From positions 1 to 56,700 of the forward strand of contig CAIVGN010000065.1 of assembly GCA_903905455.1 (NCBI GenBank): 56,700 nucleotides of DNA, given 5' to 3'. Below are positions 56,350-56,700 of this stretch, one piece after another. Below the pieces are notes generated by a model. The model was not told the origin of the DNA. It did not search any database and worked only from the letters and a program-made list of their open reading frames with translations. Made by a program: the position numbers and the translations under genes. Each line of letters opens with the position of its first letter. The stretch's first letter is position 1. Source of the DNA: an uncultured Archangium sp. Lineage in GTDB: Bacteria; Myxococcota; Myxococcia; Myxococcales; Myxococcaceae.

Positions 56350-56700
56350 CGCGAGGCCTCCAGCGTGGTCGGCAACTTGAGCACCGCGGCGGCGTGCTCG
56401 GCCTGCAGCACCTGGCTGGCGAAGGTGTTTGCCTCGGGCAGGCTCGCCACGGGGATCACCCGGCGCGCGCGCACCAGCGTCCGCTGCACGCTCATCCCCG
56501 TCGCGGTCTTCTTCCATTGCAGGGTGTACGAGCCCAGCGACGACTCGACCTTCACGTCTGCGGGCAGCGCGCGCACCTCGGTGCCGGGCGGCAGCACCAG
56601 CTCCACCACGGCCTCGCGGGTGTCGAGGAAGGACGAGACCACGTCGGTGTGCCGCGTCGAGGCCCAGGTGTTGAGCCACGGCTCGAGCAGGTCGGTGGTC
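56346..56700 (-). CDS. C-terminal part of a DUF3857/transglutaminase-like protein (cut by window edge)
   Basis: The visible ~117 residues form the end of a protein whose start is beyond the window; the frame is open to the last base. The segment AVVELVLPPGTEVRALPADV and the following LGSYTLQWKKTATGMSVQRTL, and the ending VIPVASLPEANTFASQVLQA, are the C-terminal beta domain and helix seen at the end of DUF3857/transglutaminase proteins. The same pattern closes the downstream gene (DLHFDESDRV..., DYDAVRAAIETFRRG). The two genes overlap by ATGA and are probably paralogues. Confidence 0.6.
   Translation of the reverse strand, partial: TTDLLEPWLNTWASTRHTDVVSSFLDTREAVVELVLPPGTEVRALPADVKVESSLGSYTLQWKKTATGMSVQRTLVRARRVIPVASLPEANTFASQVLQAEHAAAVLKLPTTLEASR

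Overview
The window is high-GC DNA, densely packed with genes that mostly overlap through ATGA or GTGA stop/start junctions. It most likely comes from a myxobacterium (Myxococcota, probably the Myxococcus/Archangium side). The reasons are a carB-type carotenoid operon ending in a CarA/CarH cobalamin-binding MerR repressor, many single-gene lipoproteins with Cys-rich or Gly-rich segments, a Ser/Thr kinase with a PEGA domain, and a sterol C=C reductase homologue. No rRNA, tRNA or CRISPR array was seen.

Layout. (1) 1-3879 is the 3' part of a carotenoid operon: desaturase end, CrtC hydratase, GT2 glycosyltransferase, acyltransferase and CarH-like photoreceptor repressor. Together they suit synthesis and light control of a carotenoid glycoside ester. 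(2) 3907-5392 holds two unknown envelope proteins. (3) 5434-13009 is one tight operon with six shikimate-pathway activities: a trifunctional AroK-AroD-AroE fusion, then AroC, AroB and AroA, followed by a phytoene-desaturase-like flavoprotein and a YwqK-type repeat protein. (4) 13159-22998 holds a small membrane protein, a Cys/Gly-rich lipoprotein, a LarA-like protein, a hybrid histidine kinase, a HAD phosphatase, clpS-clpA and a small hypothetical gene. (5) 22999-27473 is a lower-GC island with a 1050-aa lipoprotein and a secreted-protein gene broken by an in-frame TAG. (6) 27481-29361 holds an L-2-hydroxyglutarate-oxidase-like gene and a secreted unknown, closed by a clear terminator. (7) 29536-46700 is the most unusual region, a type IV-pilus/type II-secretion-like locus described below. 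(8) 46782-52879 holds ordinary genes: nuclease-fold protein, DUF4920, DUF2752, PlsY, kinase, rRNA methyltransferase and ERG4/ERG24 reductase. (9) 52882-54411 is a second small island with a lipoprotein, a nucleotidyltransferase/IS66 chimera and debris. (10) 54403-56700 holds two DUF3857-type proteins, the last one cut by the window edge.

The candidate new system is at 29536-46700. A prepilin is followed by two giant lipoproteins (1178 and 1237 aa) made almost entirely of a ~42-residue, ten-cysteine repeat. Behind them lies a full MshL-like secretion core: secretin, GspL/PilM-N-like, GspM/PilO-like and GspC/PilP-like proteins, an ATPase with a probable c-di-GMP-sensing MshEN domain, a lipoprotein and GspF. 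Three more prepilins converge from the other strand. No prepilin peptidase is present, so a shared one must serve. I infer a dedicated envelope machine whose substrate or surface partner is the pair of disulfide-rich repeat proteins.

A second pattern: both islands sit exactly at the 3' junction of two convergent genes and are flanked by ~20-bp near-perfect direct repeats that include the end and stop codon of the left-hand gene.
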